Of a stretch of DNA of 64,000 nt, positions 29,862 through 41,384 are shown piece after piece. The stretch lies in contig CM030938.1 of NCBI GenBank assembly GCA_018136815.1, forward strand, positions 186,001-250,000, written 5' to 3'. The stretch comes from Isochrysis galbana. Taxonomy: Eukaryota; Haptophyta; Isochrysidales; Isochrysidaceae. Position 1 is the stretch's first letter, and each line of letters opens with the position of its first letter. The notes beneath the pieces were generated by a model, which worked only from the letters and a program-made list of their open reading frames with translations, had not been told where the DNA came from and did not search any database. The position numbers and the translations under genes are program-made.

Positions 29862-32800
29862 CTACGAACGTGAACGAGAACGGGTACGACTTGAAGGCAG
29901 ATCAGGAGGAATACGATTTGACTCTTGAACTCGACGTGGAACTTGATTAGACTGGGGACTTGAACTTGGACTTGAAGAGGAGTCTACAGCGGAGTGAGCT
30001 TGGGGTTGAACCGGACGGCGGTCGAAAGTGGTGTCGTACGACTCAACTAGATCAGCACAACGCCGAAGCAACTCAATTCGAGACTCCCAAGTAGCTTCAG
30101 AACGAGGATAGCCGCGCCATTTGACGAGATACTTGAATGAAACTCCATCGCCCTTGCGATCGAGTAACTCTTCGACCAAGTACTCATCTTCAGCGAGCGG
30201 AGACGAATCGGTGACGGTGAAGTACGGACGAAGATTGGAAATGTGAACTTCATCCTTGACTTGACGATTTTCGAGATCGCGTAGACGGTAGCGAGTGGCC
30301 GAGATGGCTTCTTCTACTCGGTAGGGACCGGAGTAGAGATATTGAAGTTTGTTGGCGTGGCCAGGGATTCGACGACAAACTCTGTCTCCTGGTTTGAAGG
30401 TGACACCGAGTTTAGACTTTTGAGAGGCGGAGCGCATCGATTCGCGTTGGGCTTCTTGAGTACTTTCGAGGGCGGAACGCCACGACTCGAGAAGCTTCTT
30501 ATTGAGCTCGGTGGCGTAAATGACGGCATCGGACGGAGGCCTAGATGGAAGGAACTCGAGAACAGGAGCAGGGTCAGCAAGTTGAGCTGGAAGACGAAGC
30601 TCCCGACCAAACAAGATAGCCGCGGGTGACTTGGGTACGACGCGACCGGCGGTCGCTCGCATAGACATGAGAAGAAACGGAAGGTGGTCGACCCAATGGG
30701 CGCCGCCTTCATTGGAGACTCGAGTCATCGTGAGGAGAGTTTGTTGAGCTCTTTCCACTAGCCCTACGCCTTCGTGGCGATAAGCTTCAGTAGTGCTCAA
30801 GTCCGTTCCGGTCGCTTTGAGAATTAGGTCAACTAATCGAGAGCAAAGATTCGAGCCGGCGTCGGTTCGAAGTTGGCGAGGGACTCCATAACGAGAGACA
30901 ATGAGACGCATGAAGACGTCTAGACATTTCGCGGAAGAGGGGTTACCGTTGCAAGGCTCAGCTTCAATCCAACGAGAGAGAGAATCGACGAAAACAATTA
31001 GCTTATCAAAACCGGAGCGGCCGGATACGAAATCGTGGGTGGGAGCCATCGAAAGAATATCGCAATAGACGACGTCGAAAGGATAGGATCCGATAGAAAG
31101 ACCGGATGGATGGGCGAGCGGTCGCGGTAACGGTTTGCCAAGAGTGCATTCATGGCACTCTCGAACGTATTCCGATACAGAGGCGGACAAGCCAGGCCAG
31201 TACACTCGAGTACGAAGTAGGGTAGACATCCGTGTCGCACCGGGGTGACCAAGGTGGTCATGGTAGGCGCGGAGGTATGTGTCACGAAGGGACTCCGGAA
31301 TGTATAAACGAAGAGGAGCCTCTTCCGCTTCTGACGAACGGTAGTAGAGTAGGCCATCACGAAGGAGGAATCGGGATCTCTTCTTCGACGACGAGCCAAG
31401 GTCAGAGACCAGATCGGCGGTGATCGAACCGTGAGCTTTCGGAAGGGTCGACGCGAGTTCAGAAAGGATCGAGCTAGCGAACTCGTCGGTAGAGAGCGCT
31501 TGACGCAATTCGTCGGCATGAGGCACGCCCACATCGAGATACGAGGAGGTAATCGACTCCGAAGATTCCGATGCTTGACGAGCGAGCCTATCGTTTGCTT
31601 GTTGGCGGCGAGCAGTGAGGGTGGATGAAGTAACCGCGGCGGCAACTATGTCGTTAATTTCAAAAGAATCGAAAGAATGGACCTCACTCTCCTCGTGGTG
31701 GAGAGGATCGTGGTCGGGCTCGAGAGCAACTAAGCGGGACAAGCCGTCGGCGTCCCAGTGAGTGACTCCAGGTTTGTGCACGACGTCGAATCGATATTCG
31801 GCTAGCTTTAGGACCCATCGCATGAGGCGCGAGGCTGGACCACCGGTGACTTGATCTTTCATCGTGTGAAGCCAGCGCAAAGCTGAATGGTCTACGACGA
31901 GGGTGAAGTGGCGACCCCAAAGATAAGGCCTCCAATTTCGGATCGATTCTAGCGCTGCTAAAAGTTCGATTTCAGTAACTGTCCAATGGCGCTCAGCCGG
32001 ACTCAAACTACGACCGTAGTATGCAACGACGCGCTCTCTCCCTTCGTCGTCCTTCTGAGCAAGGACGCCGGCGATGCCGAGCTTGCTAGCACCGTCGGTC
32101 TTAACGAGGAAAGGACGGTCGTCTCGAGGAGGTGCGAGTACGGGTTCTTCACAGATAGCTTGCTTGAGATCTTCGATAGCCTGGCGACAGGCTTCTGTTT
32201 GCGACTCGACCGGGACATCGCACCCTTTCCGCGTGAGAGCGGTTAACGGCGCTGCACGGATCGCAAAACGGCGTATAAAACGGCGGTAGTACGAGCACAG
32301 TCCAAGGAAAGAACGGACGGCTTCGATAGAGTTGATTTGGGTAGGGTCGATTTTCGAGACGGCTTCCACTTTCTTGGGATCCATCCGAAGACCTTCACGC
32401 GAAACAACGTGGCCGAGATATTCAGCCGAGGTGGCAAAGAAAACGCATTTCGACATCTTGCAAGTGAGGCCCGCCCAGATGAGACGTTCCAAGACAAGAT
32501 CAAGACGGTGTAACATTTGTTGGAATGACGACTCTTCCCTGGCCTGCAGCGAGTCACCTACGCCTGTCGACCAGGCGCCGACATCATCCAAGTATGGCAT
32601 ACAAATCTCCCATGCCAGCCCACCGAGAACGGCGTCCATGAGGCGGCACATATACGAGGGACCGGATTGAACACCAAAAGGCAAGTAATTGAACTCGTAC
32701 TTGCCGCGATGAGTAGTGAACGCGGTGATATGTTTATCGGACTCTTTGATCGGTATACCCCAGAAACCAGATGCCAGGTCCAGGGTGCAAAGGAATAGAG

Positions 32801-35800
32801 AATCAAGGTTGCCTTGGCCGGACGACAATCGGTCGATGGCTTCTACCGTGAGGGGAAGAGGGCTGTCCTCTAGACGAAGCTTGGAGTTGACGTCGCGATA
32901 ATCTACGCAGAAACGTACGGAGCCATCCTTCTTAGTGACTAGCACGACTCGAGAGGCCCACGACGAATTTGATTTCCTAATGATGCCCGCGGACTCCATC
33001 TTGCAAACTTCGTCCTCTATGATCTTCTCACCCTCTCGTCCAACTCTAGACGGTGCGTGGAGGTGAGCTTCGGCTCCGGGGTTGAGCGGTAGCTCTACCT
33101 CCATCACGTGAGTGTGATTCGGGTTGGTCGGGTCAATTGCGAAAGCAGCGATACGTCGGGCCAGTAGACGACGAACTTGTTCACGTTGGGGCATCGAGAG
33201 ACGGCCTTCGGGGTCGATCTTGGCTGCCTCGAGGAGCTTACGCTGGTCCTCGTCGAGCGACTCAATCACATCCGGCGAGTTAACGGCCCCGACGCGGCGA
33301 TATGTTCCAGCGTGAATTTTGAATCGAACCTGTAGCGAAGCTACAGGATGGAACGACGGAAGGTGTAGAGGTTTGGGGTCAGTGTTGACCACCGTAACCG
33401 CGATGGTGTGGTCGGCGTTCGACCTCTCTACTTGGGGAATGACGAGAGGAGAGCTATCGATCGTTTCACGCGTAGGGAGTCGGTCCACGAGCATGGCGCA
33501 GTCTTCGTGTTCTCGAAGAGCTAGCGGAATTCGGACGTGAAACGTTGCCCGATGATAGGCCGGGATCGTGATAGGTTCGTGGGTGTATAGGAGGTACTCG
33601 GAGCCACATGATGCCGGCGCTTTGGCGGCAAACTCATCGGCCGTGCTGAAGAGAGGCTCGGTGACTAGCTGGTTGTCGTTTTTGGTGGCCTGCGGCCCTC
33701 GGAAGAAGTCAGTCGTGATTGGGTTCGCGGAGGTCGGACAGACCTGTGCACAAGTCATGCTGACAGGGACCACCGCTATCGGTGACGTCGAGACGCGAAA
33801 GATCGGCGGAGCGTCGGGGCTTGGACTGCCATTAACCTCAAGAGGAGCCACCGTGGATGGAGCACCGAGGGTGATAGAGCCGTCCGCGCTGTCGGAGGCG
33901 AGCTGAATCGAAGCGGCGTGCGTGGCTAAGAAGTCGTTCCCGAGCAGCAGCATCGGGTTGCCTTCAATCACCATGAACGTATGACGAAAGAGAAATCCAC
34001 CGACGGAGAAGACGATTCGAGCCTTGCCTCGCGTGATAAGAGGCAGGCCGTCCGGACCGTGAAGCGGTGTCACTACGGCTTGTGGCAGCCGCTCGACGCA
34101 TGCGTCTTTGGGTAGGCTGGACAAGAGGGAAGTGGTCACGACCGACGGGCCAGCTCCGGTGTCAGCGAGTGTGCTGTTGACCGTGAGAGCGGAGTCGGCT
34201 AAGATAACTCCTTCTTTGCCGGTAGCCTCGCCGGAGCGGCAGACCACTAGGTCTCGAACATATAGGCAATGCCTTGGGTAGGCAGATGGTAGGGTATCCA
34301 CGACGCTATCCGGTCGGTGCGCGGTCACGTGTGCGATGGTGTCGGACGGGGACGGGGTTGGTCGACAGCGTGGTTGCTCGGGTGAATTCGTCGTCGTGGT
34401 GATCGTCGTCTCTTCGGGTAATCCGACTGCCGCTATCGTGGCAGAGGGTCTAGAGGCGTCGTCCTCGTTGGTAGCGGTGCAGGGTGATAGCTTGGGACTA
34501 GTGTATCCCAGGCCTCTCTTGTCGGTGGGGTGCCTCGGGTGGTCGGACATCTTTTCCCAGTCTTTCTCGAGACGAGCTTGGGCTTCTGTCTTGGGTCTTC
34601 GAACTAATGAGGCTAGCTCTTCGGCGCGGATGCCTTTGGCTTCCACGAACTCGATCGGCGCTCGGACGGCAGCGGCGAGATCGGATTCCTCGTCGGCGCC
34701 TCGTCCGGCTAGAGCTTGCGCTCTTATTTCGTCAGCGGTTTCGAGCGTGACGTTGGACCATTTCTGGTCCCCGTTCACTCCGAATGCTTGCCATTGTTGG
34801 CGCCGCTTCCGGAGAGTCGTCGGCGTCGTCGGACGCGGCGAGCTCGCGCGTGCCGGAGGCGGGGCGGTCCATGGAGAGAATGGGTCGTGGAGAGTAGACT
34901 CGGAGGCGTAGAGTGGCGTGTCGTTGTCGTGGTTATCGTGGGTTTCTTTTTGGTCTTCGTGGTTGTCTGACTCGGGAGTAGCTGGACGGGAAACAACGGG
35001 GTCGGAAGAAACTTCACTAGATTCCCTCCCCCTCTCATAACGATGAAGAGCCGACCACGGCTCGTATGCGGTAGCCTCAGTCGAGCTAAGGGAAGGCCGG
35101 TCCGATAGGCTGCGCCGCGCGCAAGCGAGTAGCTCCAACGCGGACAGTTTCTTCGTCGATGGCTGGTCTCCCTGTTGGCTCAAATGTCGAAGAAGAACAG
35201 GCATCCAATGGGTCGCCATCGCTCCAGCTACACCGACGTAGGTGCGGCTGCGAAGAGCGCCACGGTGCGGTGAAGGAGAGAGGTTAGCCATGGCCGACTC
35301 ACGGCCATCCACGACGCAGGTTGGCTGGAGAGGCGGCAGCCCTTTGGTGAGGTACAACCCGGTGGCTTTCTGGTGTCCAGTGCCGTGCTCCCAGGGTTGG
35401 ACGAATTGGGTCGGGGTCAACCCCCCGACTAAACGGCGAGCTTCCGCATGCATCCGAGGGTTCTCGACCGCTACAAACGGAGCAGTGGCGGAGGCCATTG
35501 ACTTGAAGACGCGAGCGGCCGACTCAAGAGCGGCACGACGTCCGGGTTCTTGGGAGAGCCATTGACTGCTGACAGCGGAGAGGTACGTGCAGGGCGGGTG
35601 GGCGATGACTAGGTCCCAACCTAGGTTTTGGACATGAAGCGCGTCGCCTTGGAAGTGGGGCACGTAATCGATCTCGGAAGGATACAAATCGCACGTAGCT
35701 ACATCAGCACCGGCGAGTAGGAACATGGAGGAGACGACGCCGCTCGTCTCGCCAACGACGAGAACGCGTGGTGCGTGACAGCCAGACGTCAGCCCGTCTT

Positions 35801-38069
35801 GGACTCGTTGATTCATCTTCGTGAGCTCAGCGCAAAGCTCATCGAAGTGCTTGGGTAGCGCGGCGGCAGGCGAGGCTAGGGTGCCATTGCGAGGCCGGCG
35901 AAGCTCTTGGGCTGCCTCCGTGAGGTGCCGAGGTAATACCACCGCAGAGCCGCTCGCTCGTGCACGAAGAGAGGCGAGAGCGTGGAGAGCGGGTGACGGG
36001 GTATCATCACGGGTGCCGACATCGGAGTTGTTTTGAGAGGAATCGAAGGACTGGATCGCGGACGCATTGATCGCTGCCACGCGCATGATGGTGGTGGCAG
36101 TGGTATCGAGAGGCAGGCAGTGCTCGGAGGCGGCGACCGGTGGCCGCAGCGACGTAGGACGAATGGAAGAAGACTCGGATATCGACGACGTAGAGACGGG
36201 CTCGGAGGACGGGATTGACGAAGAAACTCGGAGAAGTGGGGTGTCGGACGGCGGCGACGGACGCCGCGGCCGCGAGACCACCGGTGAGAGACATGAAGGA
36301 CATGGCTCAGGGACTCGGTTGGGCTGGCTCAATGGGCGTAGAAGCTCGGTTTGGGAGGCCGCCGTTCCTCGACGTGCAGAGGAGTTGTGGTCACTCTCCA
36401 TGGTCACGTCGGAAGAGGAGACGTCGTTGCATTCTGTCGTCGGCGGGGTCGGCGCCGGCGAAAGAAGGGACGTGGCTGTCGTAGAAGCCGGCTGCGGGGA
36501 AGGCTGGGGCCAGGGTGGTGGCTCTGCGGCAGCGGCTGGCGTGGGTAGTGGCCGAAGAGGTTCTGCAATGCGAAGCATTCTTCGGAGGACTTGGCTCGGG
36601 CTAGCGGGTGGATGGACCGCTGAAATTACGGTGGATTCAGACTCGAATTCGGAAGACTCGGCGACTTGAGAGGGGCTAGGAGACGGCTGTTCAAGCTCCT
36701 CCAGGGCTCTCGGTTGATGGGGTGGCGTGGGAACGCCGGTGGTCGACCGCGGATTCCGCGGTGACGTTAATTTGTACTCGGACTCGGACTCGTCGTTTCT
36801 GGCGTGCTGGACGCCAATAACAGGGCTAACTTTCGAAATGGGAACGGACGGGGCCGGCTCAAAGGTGAAGCCCCCTGGCGTCGCAACCGTCGGTGAGGAC
36901 GAAGCTGAAGCTTGTGATGACAATAGGGGCACGGTGGCTAGCACCGGTTGGCTCGGTGCGGCCGAAATCTCGGACTCGGTGACGGGCTTGATTACGCGGG
37001 CTCGGGATGCACTGTCTTGTGCGATTGGACTCGGACTCGGAACGGAAACGGAAGGGATCGGCTCGGCGGCGTGCAGCCTGCTGGAGTGGCAGGCCGGCTG
37101 CGGCGAGACTCGGAACGGTGGCTCGGACAAGGACACAGTGGCTGTCGTCGAGGGCTTCGGCGTCAGCTTGTGTTTGGACTCGATACGCGGTGGCTCGTGA
37201 AACGGGGCTCGGTTGTGGTTGGAATTCTGGAAGTGACCGGAGATTCCAAATGACTCAGACTCGGGGCGCGGAGGACCGAAGGTGAACACTCCCGCGGAAG
37301 GAGTGGTCGTCGGAGGCTCAGTGAGTGGCTGGAGCTCCGTTAATCCTGCGGTCGACCGCGTGGTAGGACTCGGTGACGTTGTAAACTCGGACTCGGACTC
37401 GGACTCGGACTCGGATGGCTCAGAACGGGGTTTGCTCAAAACAGGCTTGGACTCGGACTCGAAAGAAAGTGGGGAAGAACCGGAGAACTGCGCCTCCATC
37501 GTCGTAGTAATGGAGACTAGTGATACCGGTGATGACTGGGCTGGGCTCAGACTCGTAGATGGGCTCGCGGTGGCGTAAGACGAAGAGGGTAATTCTGAAC
37601 GTGACTTGGACTCGGACTCGTACTCGGGAGACGTTTTGTGGCTCGGACATGCGAAATTTGATTTGAAGGATTGAAGGTTGGATTGGGCCTGCGGCGGCTG
37701 GATTTTCGCAGACCGTGAGGTCTTGGACTGGGGATGCTTGAGGAGTGGCGGAAGGTAGCGGTTGAGCGGCTTGAGTTGATAGAGAGGCGGTGACGGTTGA
37801 CTTGGTTTTGAGGACTCGTGCGTGATATCGAGAATCAGGATGGAATCATCGGCATTGGGAGAAATAGGGGCAATCGGCGAGGAGGCAGGAGAAAGAGGGG
37901 GGTGGAGGTGGCAGGGCTTGTCTGGAACTTGGGGAATCTTGGGGTACCGGTTGGAGGCCGTAGAAGTACTCGGCCGTAGCGTAATACGATCTTTTGGTGG
38001 GTGGCGTTCAGGCCCACTACCCTGGACTGGTAGCGGGGTAACAGCGCGGACGTGGGCCCCGCCGGCGAC
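29862..38069 (-). CDS. Pol polyprotein, left copy (identical to 41385-49592)
   Basis: This has the same frame, length and content as the right copy: the 2,545-codon Met-started part ends at 29862, and the open extension reaches the UAG at 38070-38072. No difference from the right copy was noticed, in contrast to the indel-rich flank beside the gap. It is most likely the same locus represented twice. Domain details are given under the right copy. Confidence 0.8.
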   Translation of the reverse strand, partial: VAGGAHVRAVTPLPVQGSGPERHPPKDRITLRPSTSTASNRYPKIPQVPDKPCHLHPPLSPASSPIAPISPNADDSILILDITHESSKPSQPSPPLYQLKPLNRYLPPLLKHPQSKTSRSAKIQPPQAQSNLQSFKSNFACPSHKTSPEYESESKSRSELPSSSYATASPSTSLSPAQSSPVSLVSITTTMEAQFSGSSPLSFESESKPVLSKPRSEPSESESESESEFTTSPSPTTRSTAGLTELQPLTEPPTTTPSAGVFTFGPPRPESESFGISGHFQNSNHNRAPFHEPPRIESKHKLTPKPSTTATVSLSEPPFRVSPQPACHSSRLHAAEPIPSVSVPSPSPIAQDSASRARVIKPVTESEISAAPSQPVLATVPLLSSQASASSSPTVATPGGFTFEPAPSVPISKVSPVIGVQHARNDESESEYKLTSPRNPRSTTGVPTPPHQPRALEELEQPSPSPSQVAESSEFESESTVISAVHPPASPSQVLRRMLRIAEPLRPLPTPAAAAEPPPWPQPSPQPASTTATSLLSPAPTPPTTECNDVSSSDVTMESDHNSSARRGTAASQTELLRPLSQPNRVPEPCPSCLSPVVSRPRRPSPPSDTPLLRVSSSIPSSEPVSTSSISESSSIRPTSLRPPVAASEHCLPLDTTATTIMRVAAINASAIQSFDSSQNNSDVGTRDDTPSPALHALASLRARASGSAVVLPRHLTEAAQELRRPRNGTLASPAAALPKHFDELCAELTKMNQRVQDGLTSGCHAPRVLVVGETSGVVSSMFLLAGADVATCDLYPSEIDYVPHFQGDALHVQNLGWDLVIAHPPCTYLSAVSSQWLSQEPGRRAALESAARVFKSMASATAPFVAVENPRMHAEARRLVGGLTPTQFVQPWEHGTGHQKATGLYLTKGLPPLQPTCVVDGRESAMANLSPSPHRGALRSRTYVGVAGAMATHWMPVLLRHLSQQGDQPSTKKLSALELLACARRSLSDRPSLSSTEATAYEPWSALHRYERGRESSEVSSDPVVSRPATPESDNHEDQKETHDNHDNDTPLYASESTLHDPFSPWTAPPPARASSPRPTTPTTLRKRRQQWQAFGVNGDQKWSNVTLETADEIRAQALAGRGADEESDLAAAVRAPIEFVEAKGIRAEELASLVRRPKTEAQARLEKDWEKMSDHPRHPTDKRGLGYTSPKLSPCTATNEDDASRPSATIAAVGLPEETTITTTTNSPEQPRCRPTPSPSDTIAHVTAHRPDSVVDTLPSAYPRHCLYVRDLVVCRSGEATGKEGVILADSALTVNSTLADTGAGPSVVTTSLLSSLPKDACVERLPQAVVTPLHGPDGLPLITRGKARIVFSVGGFLFRHTFMVIEGNPMLLLGNDFLATHAASIQLASDSADGSITLGAPSTVAPLEVNGSPSPDAPPIFRVSTSPIAVVPVSMTCAQVCPTSANPITTDFFRGPQATKNDNQLVTEPLFSTADEFAAKAPASCGSEYLLYTHEPITIPAYHRATFHVRIPLALREHEDCAMLVDRLPTRETIDSSPLVIPQVERSNADHTIAVTVVNTDPKPLHLPSFHPVASLQVRFKIHAGTYRRVGAVNSPDVIESLDEDQRKLLEAAKIDPEGRLSMPQREQVRRLLARRIAAFAIDPTNPNHTHVMEVELPLNPGAEAHLHAPSRVGREGEKIIEDEVCKMESAGIIRKSNSSWASRVVLVTKKDGSVRFCVDYRDVNSKLRLEDSPLPLTVEAIDRLSSGQGNLDSLFLCTLDLASGFWGIPIKESDKHITAFTTHRGKYEFNYLPFGVQSGPSYMCRLMDAVLGGLAWEICMPYLDDVGAWSTGVGDSLQAREESSFQQMLHRLDLVLERLIWAGLTCKMSKCVFFATSAEYLGHVVSREGLRMDPKKVEAVSKIDPTQINSIEAVRSFLGLCSYYRRFIRRFAIRAAPLTALTRKGCDVPVESQTEACRQAIEDLKQAICEEPVLAPPRDDRPFLVKTDGASKLGIAGVLAQKDDEGRERVVAYYGRSLSPAERHWTVTEIELLAALESIRNWRPYLWGRHFTLVVDHSALRWLHTMKDQVTGGPASRLMRWVLKLAEYRFDVVHKPGVTHWDADGLSRLVALEPDHDPLHHEESEVHSFDSFEINDIVAAAVTSSTLTARRQQANDRLARQASESSESITSSYLDVGVPHADELRQALSTDEFASSILSELASTLPKAHGSITADLVSDLGSSSKKRSRFLLRDGLLYYRSSEAEEAPLRLYIPESLRDTYLRAYHDHLGHPGATRMSTLLRTRVYWPGLSASVSEYVRECHECTLGKPLPRPLAHPSGLSIGSYPFDVVYCDILSMAPTHDFVSGRSGFDKLIVFVDSLSRWIEAEPCNGNPSSAKCLDVFMRLIVSRYGVPRQLRTDAGSNLCSRLVDLILKATGTDLSTTEAYRHEGVGLVERAQQTLLTMTRVSNEGGAHWVDHLPFLLMSMRATAGRVVPKSPAAILFGRELRLPAQLADPAPVLEFLPSRPPSDAVIYATELNKKLLESWRSALESTQEAQRESMRSASQKSKLGVTFKPGDRVCRRIPGHANKLQYLYSGPYRVEEAISATRYRLRDLENRQVKDEVHISNLRPYFTVTDSSPLAEDEYLVEELLDRKGDGVSFKYLVKWRGYPRSEATWESRIELLRRCADLVESYDTTFDRRPVQPQAHSAVDSSSSPSSSPQSNQVPRRVQESNRIPPDLPSSRTRSRSRS

Positions 38070-38866
38070 CTACTGGGCCGGACGGAGAACAACCATCGTG
38101 CGGAGGCGGCGGTGGACTTCTGGGTCGTTACCACACTCGCCACTGCCGCCTTCGCAGAGAAAACGAATGTATGGTTGGCAAACGACGGGGTTATGAGCTC
38201 CGTCGCCCGTGCCATACTTCCACAAGTCTGCCTCGGGCGTACCAGATGGAGCCCGGGGACGAAAGGCGCAGTACGCGCAGCCGTTGGCGTCGGTCCACTC
38301 CTTGACGTCGCGGTCTAAGTCGTCGAGACGCGGCGCCGTCATGGTGGCATCCGAGGGACGGCAGCGCGTGAGCGCAGCGCGAAGGGCCGGGTGACCCGCG
38401 TAACGAGAGATTTGCCAGAAGCGGGCTCGCGCTCGAGACCAGCTACCTGGATCCCATTCCGAGAGGCCCGAATCGGCCGGAAGCCCAAGGCCGTTCGGAG
38501 GGGGATCACATTGGCGACGGGAAGACGTGCTTTTGCCGAGGGGACGGTCAAGAAGTGCGTCCGGTAACGGAGACGATGCGGAGTAATTCGTAGGCGGAGG
38601 CGGAGCCCGACGATTGTCAGCGCCAGTCGCCTTGCGGTTCGAGTTGTTGTTTTGCGATTTTAATGCCTCGGCCACCGCCGCTTGGACGGCGGCGACCATC
38701 GAAGCCGTAGTGTCTGCGGGGTTAGAGGCAGTCTTAGCAACCTTGGCGGTCTTGGTGGACTTGGAAGTAGTCGCCGGCGGCGTCACGGCGGCGACCGTGA
38801 CCGACGCTTGTTGGCCAGCGCGGGCTTGTTCGTACGGGCTCAGGTAGCGCTGGCAGAGGTTGACGC
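38070..38866 (-). CDS. Gag C-terminal part, left copy, cut by the gap
   Basis: About 265 codons of Gag run from the N gap to the UAG stop and are identical to 49593-50389. The frame enters the Ns at CVNLCQRYLSPYEQ. Confidence 0.85.
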
Positions 38867-38966
38867 NNNNNNNNNNNNNNNNNNNNNNNNNNNNNNNNNN
38901 NNNNNNNNNNNNNNNNNNNNNNNNNNNNNNNNNNNNNNNNNNNNNNNNNNNNNNNNNNNNNNNNNN
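38867..38966. other. Assembly gap of exactly 100 N
   Basis: One hundred Ns is a conventional scaffold join of unknown size. The left side ends inside gag; the right side restarts in DNA equal to 27406 onward. Confidence 0.98.
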
Positions 38967-39729
38967 GCCAAGTGCCAAGCAGACTACAATTATTCTTTAC
39001 ACACTACACCCTGTTTAGTGTAGACTAGTATGTGATGCTACCAACCCACACTTCACACTTGCACGCACGCACGCACCGCACGCACGCACGCACGCACGCG
39101 CACGCACGCACGCACGCACGCACGCAGAGGAGGCTGGGGCTGGCCCTGGCCTCCCCTGCCTCTCCCTCGCTGGCGCTCCTGAGCCTCTGGGCCCCCACTC
39201 TTAGGCCGGTCACTCACGCTTTTTAACAACTATTTTCCATCCCTCCTGGGTGTCCAAGGATTCCCCAGGGACCCCCCTTACCTGCCCCCCCTCCCCCCCC
39301 CCCCGCGAACCCCTCTACCCACGAAAATCCATGGCGTCGTGAGTGACTCCCCCGCCTTGTCCGGCCCATGGAGGTCTATTTTGGGAGAATGGGAGGATTG
39401 CGCGCGTGAGGAATCAAAGCAGTGAATGTCGGGCGAATCCCCATAAGAAACGCGGAGGTTCCGCGTCGGCCGATCGCCGGCTGTCGGCCTCGCAATGGCT
39501 GCCAGCTGGTGAGGAGCCCAAGCTCAAGCGCCTCGCGAGGGATGTGGAGGTCCCTGTGGCGCACGCTCGATCTCGAGGTCGCACAGTCCGGTAGTGACAT
39601 ATCCCCGCCCATCGCGCCGCAGGCATACGATAATTCGACACGGCCCACCTCCATGAGGCCGGCCCCTGGACTGCGAGCGCTGGCGAGCGCTGCCAGAAGT
39701 TCAGGCCCTCATGGAGGCCGTTCGCCGAG
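38967..39729. repeat. Second copy of the left flank (27406-28192)
   Basis: Matches 27406-28192 throughout, including microsatellite, C runs, the host ORF fragment and the CCGAG site. It differs by many single-base losses in homopolymers (ctgggccctgg to ctggccctgg, gtcggtgag to gtcgtgag, gagggaatc to gaggaatc). The pattern is typical of an unpolished contig end. Confidence 0.9.
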
Positions 39730-41121
39730 TGTCAGAGCAAGGCTCATCTCACTCTTGGAGATGGCTGCGAGGGCGCGCCGGCAGCTAGCGCGGAATGCGG
39801 TTCTTGCGGGGAGCTCATGGAGCTTTCCTCGGGGGTGACTACGGGCATGGTGATCGACGCACGACGCACGACGCACGGAGGGCGCGGAAGTGTGGAAGGA
39901 GGCTTGTGGGAGGTGGTGGCAGGCGACTGGGGGTGGCTCAGGCGCGTGCTTGGCTGGTATTGACTCGTTGACTCGGGGTATAGACTCGGGAACTCGGGGG
40001 GGCTCGCTTGGGAACACGGTGGGACTCGACGAAGTTGCTACAAAAACACTCACAAGAAACCCAAACCCCAACGACCTTGGGCTCAGAAAACTAACGTAAA
40101 CACTCCGGAATCATACGATAAACAAACCCTCCCCGTGCGACAAAGGCTGAGGTCGCGATCGCTCGTCATGCGCGAAGAAATACGGAAAGAGAGCGCAAAA
40201 CTACGCAAACGAAGGGTTCAAACTATCGTTAAAGTGAAAACTCGTCCGCTGAAGCCAACGCGGAGGGTCGAGGAGAGGTCCAAACTCGCGCGGGGGGAAG
40301 AAGGCGATGTGCAGAGAGACTTCTAGACAAGCGACGAGCAAGGGGCGACGAAACAAGACGCGAGACGCGGGCGCGTGCCATTCGTTCTTCCTTTCTTTCA
40401 CCGAAAACGCGGCGAAACTAACGTTAAACATCGGTACCCCCCTCCGCGAGAATCGCGAAGAAGAACGGGACGAGATGGAGGCAATCATCGAAGGAATCGC
40501 GAGAGGAATCGAAGCGAGGGGGGAACAGCGCGCGCGGGGGGGGGAACGAACGACGGCCGGAGGAAACGAACCGCGCGCGGAGGAGAAGAACCTCGCGCGG
40601 GGGGGGAATAATATAACGGCCGGAGGCGACGGATGGCACGCCGAGAGGAAGAACCTGCCGCGGGGGCGAGGGACCGAGGGCACGGCGGGGCAGCGTGGGA
40701 GGGCGCGAGGGTGATCTCGGAGCGAGATCGCGTCCTTTCCCTCGCGGAGCGCAGAGAGACCCCCACGGAACATCCTGGGACCGGAGAATGTTTTGGACGA
40801 AACTTCCCTCCGTCGGCCGAGGAGAGGAGGACGGAGAGAGAGAGAGAGAGAGTCTCGCAGAGCAACTGCGGAACGAGAAGTCGAAGTCATGCCGGTTTAT
40901 TACCTTAAACGAGCCAACAATTATAGTAACAGCAAAAACAAAATTCGAATCGCAAATTTCGAGACCAAAATCTGCAAACCTGGACTTGAGACCATGGGGA
41001 ATCCGAATCTGTGTGTCTTGTGCGTCAGTGGCAACACGGGGAACTGTTCAATTGTAATTGTGAGCGCGTACCTTACACGAATATTCATGCCTACAGCCTT
41101 CAGATGGGCAGGAATACAACA
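39730..41121 (-). repeat. 3' LTR of the complete chromovirus
   Basis: 1,392 bp with tgtcagagc ... atacaaca ends. It is about 13 bp shorter than the other two LTRs, mostly from homopolymer losses such as G-run shortening near 40600. The purine tract next to its inner border has five rather than six G on the element's strand. Confidence 0.9.
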
Positions 41122-41384
41122 CCCCCGACTTAAATCGAGACGTCTCCCGATGTCGAGCCAAGAGAGTTCATTTAACCATACGAGACGAGAGACTTAGAAG
41201 AGGAGGATTAACCCATGGATCCAAAGCGAGCACAAAATCGGCAGCTTAGCGCGGCGGCCCCCGATTTCGTACGCCACGTCCTACCACGTTCTCCCTTTTA
41301 CAGGAGTTTTGCTCGGGCAGTTGCGCTGGGTCAGGCGCTGACGCGACGCTAATCATCCACTTCCGGTCGACTTAGCACTTAGCG

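Noticed and set aside
36067-36669. Plus-strand open frames of up to 200 codons inside the pol region (also 47590-48192, 34336-34911, 45859-46434)
   Set aside because: They are antisense shadows of the Ser/Pro/Glu-rich pol leader and RT region; their text is biased by the codon pattern of the true minus-strand frame.
29862-38866. A genuine tandem second retrotransposon
   Set aside because: Unique flank is duplicated along with it and a 100-N join lies between; LTR recombination would not give that arrangement.
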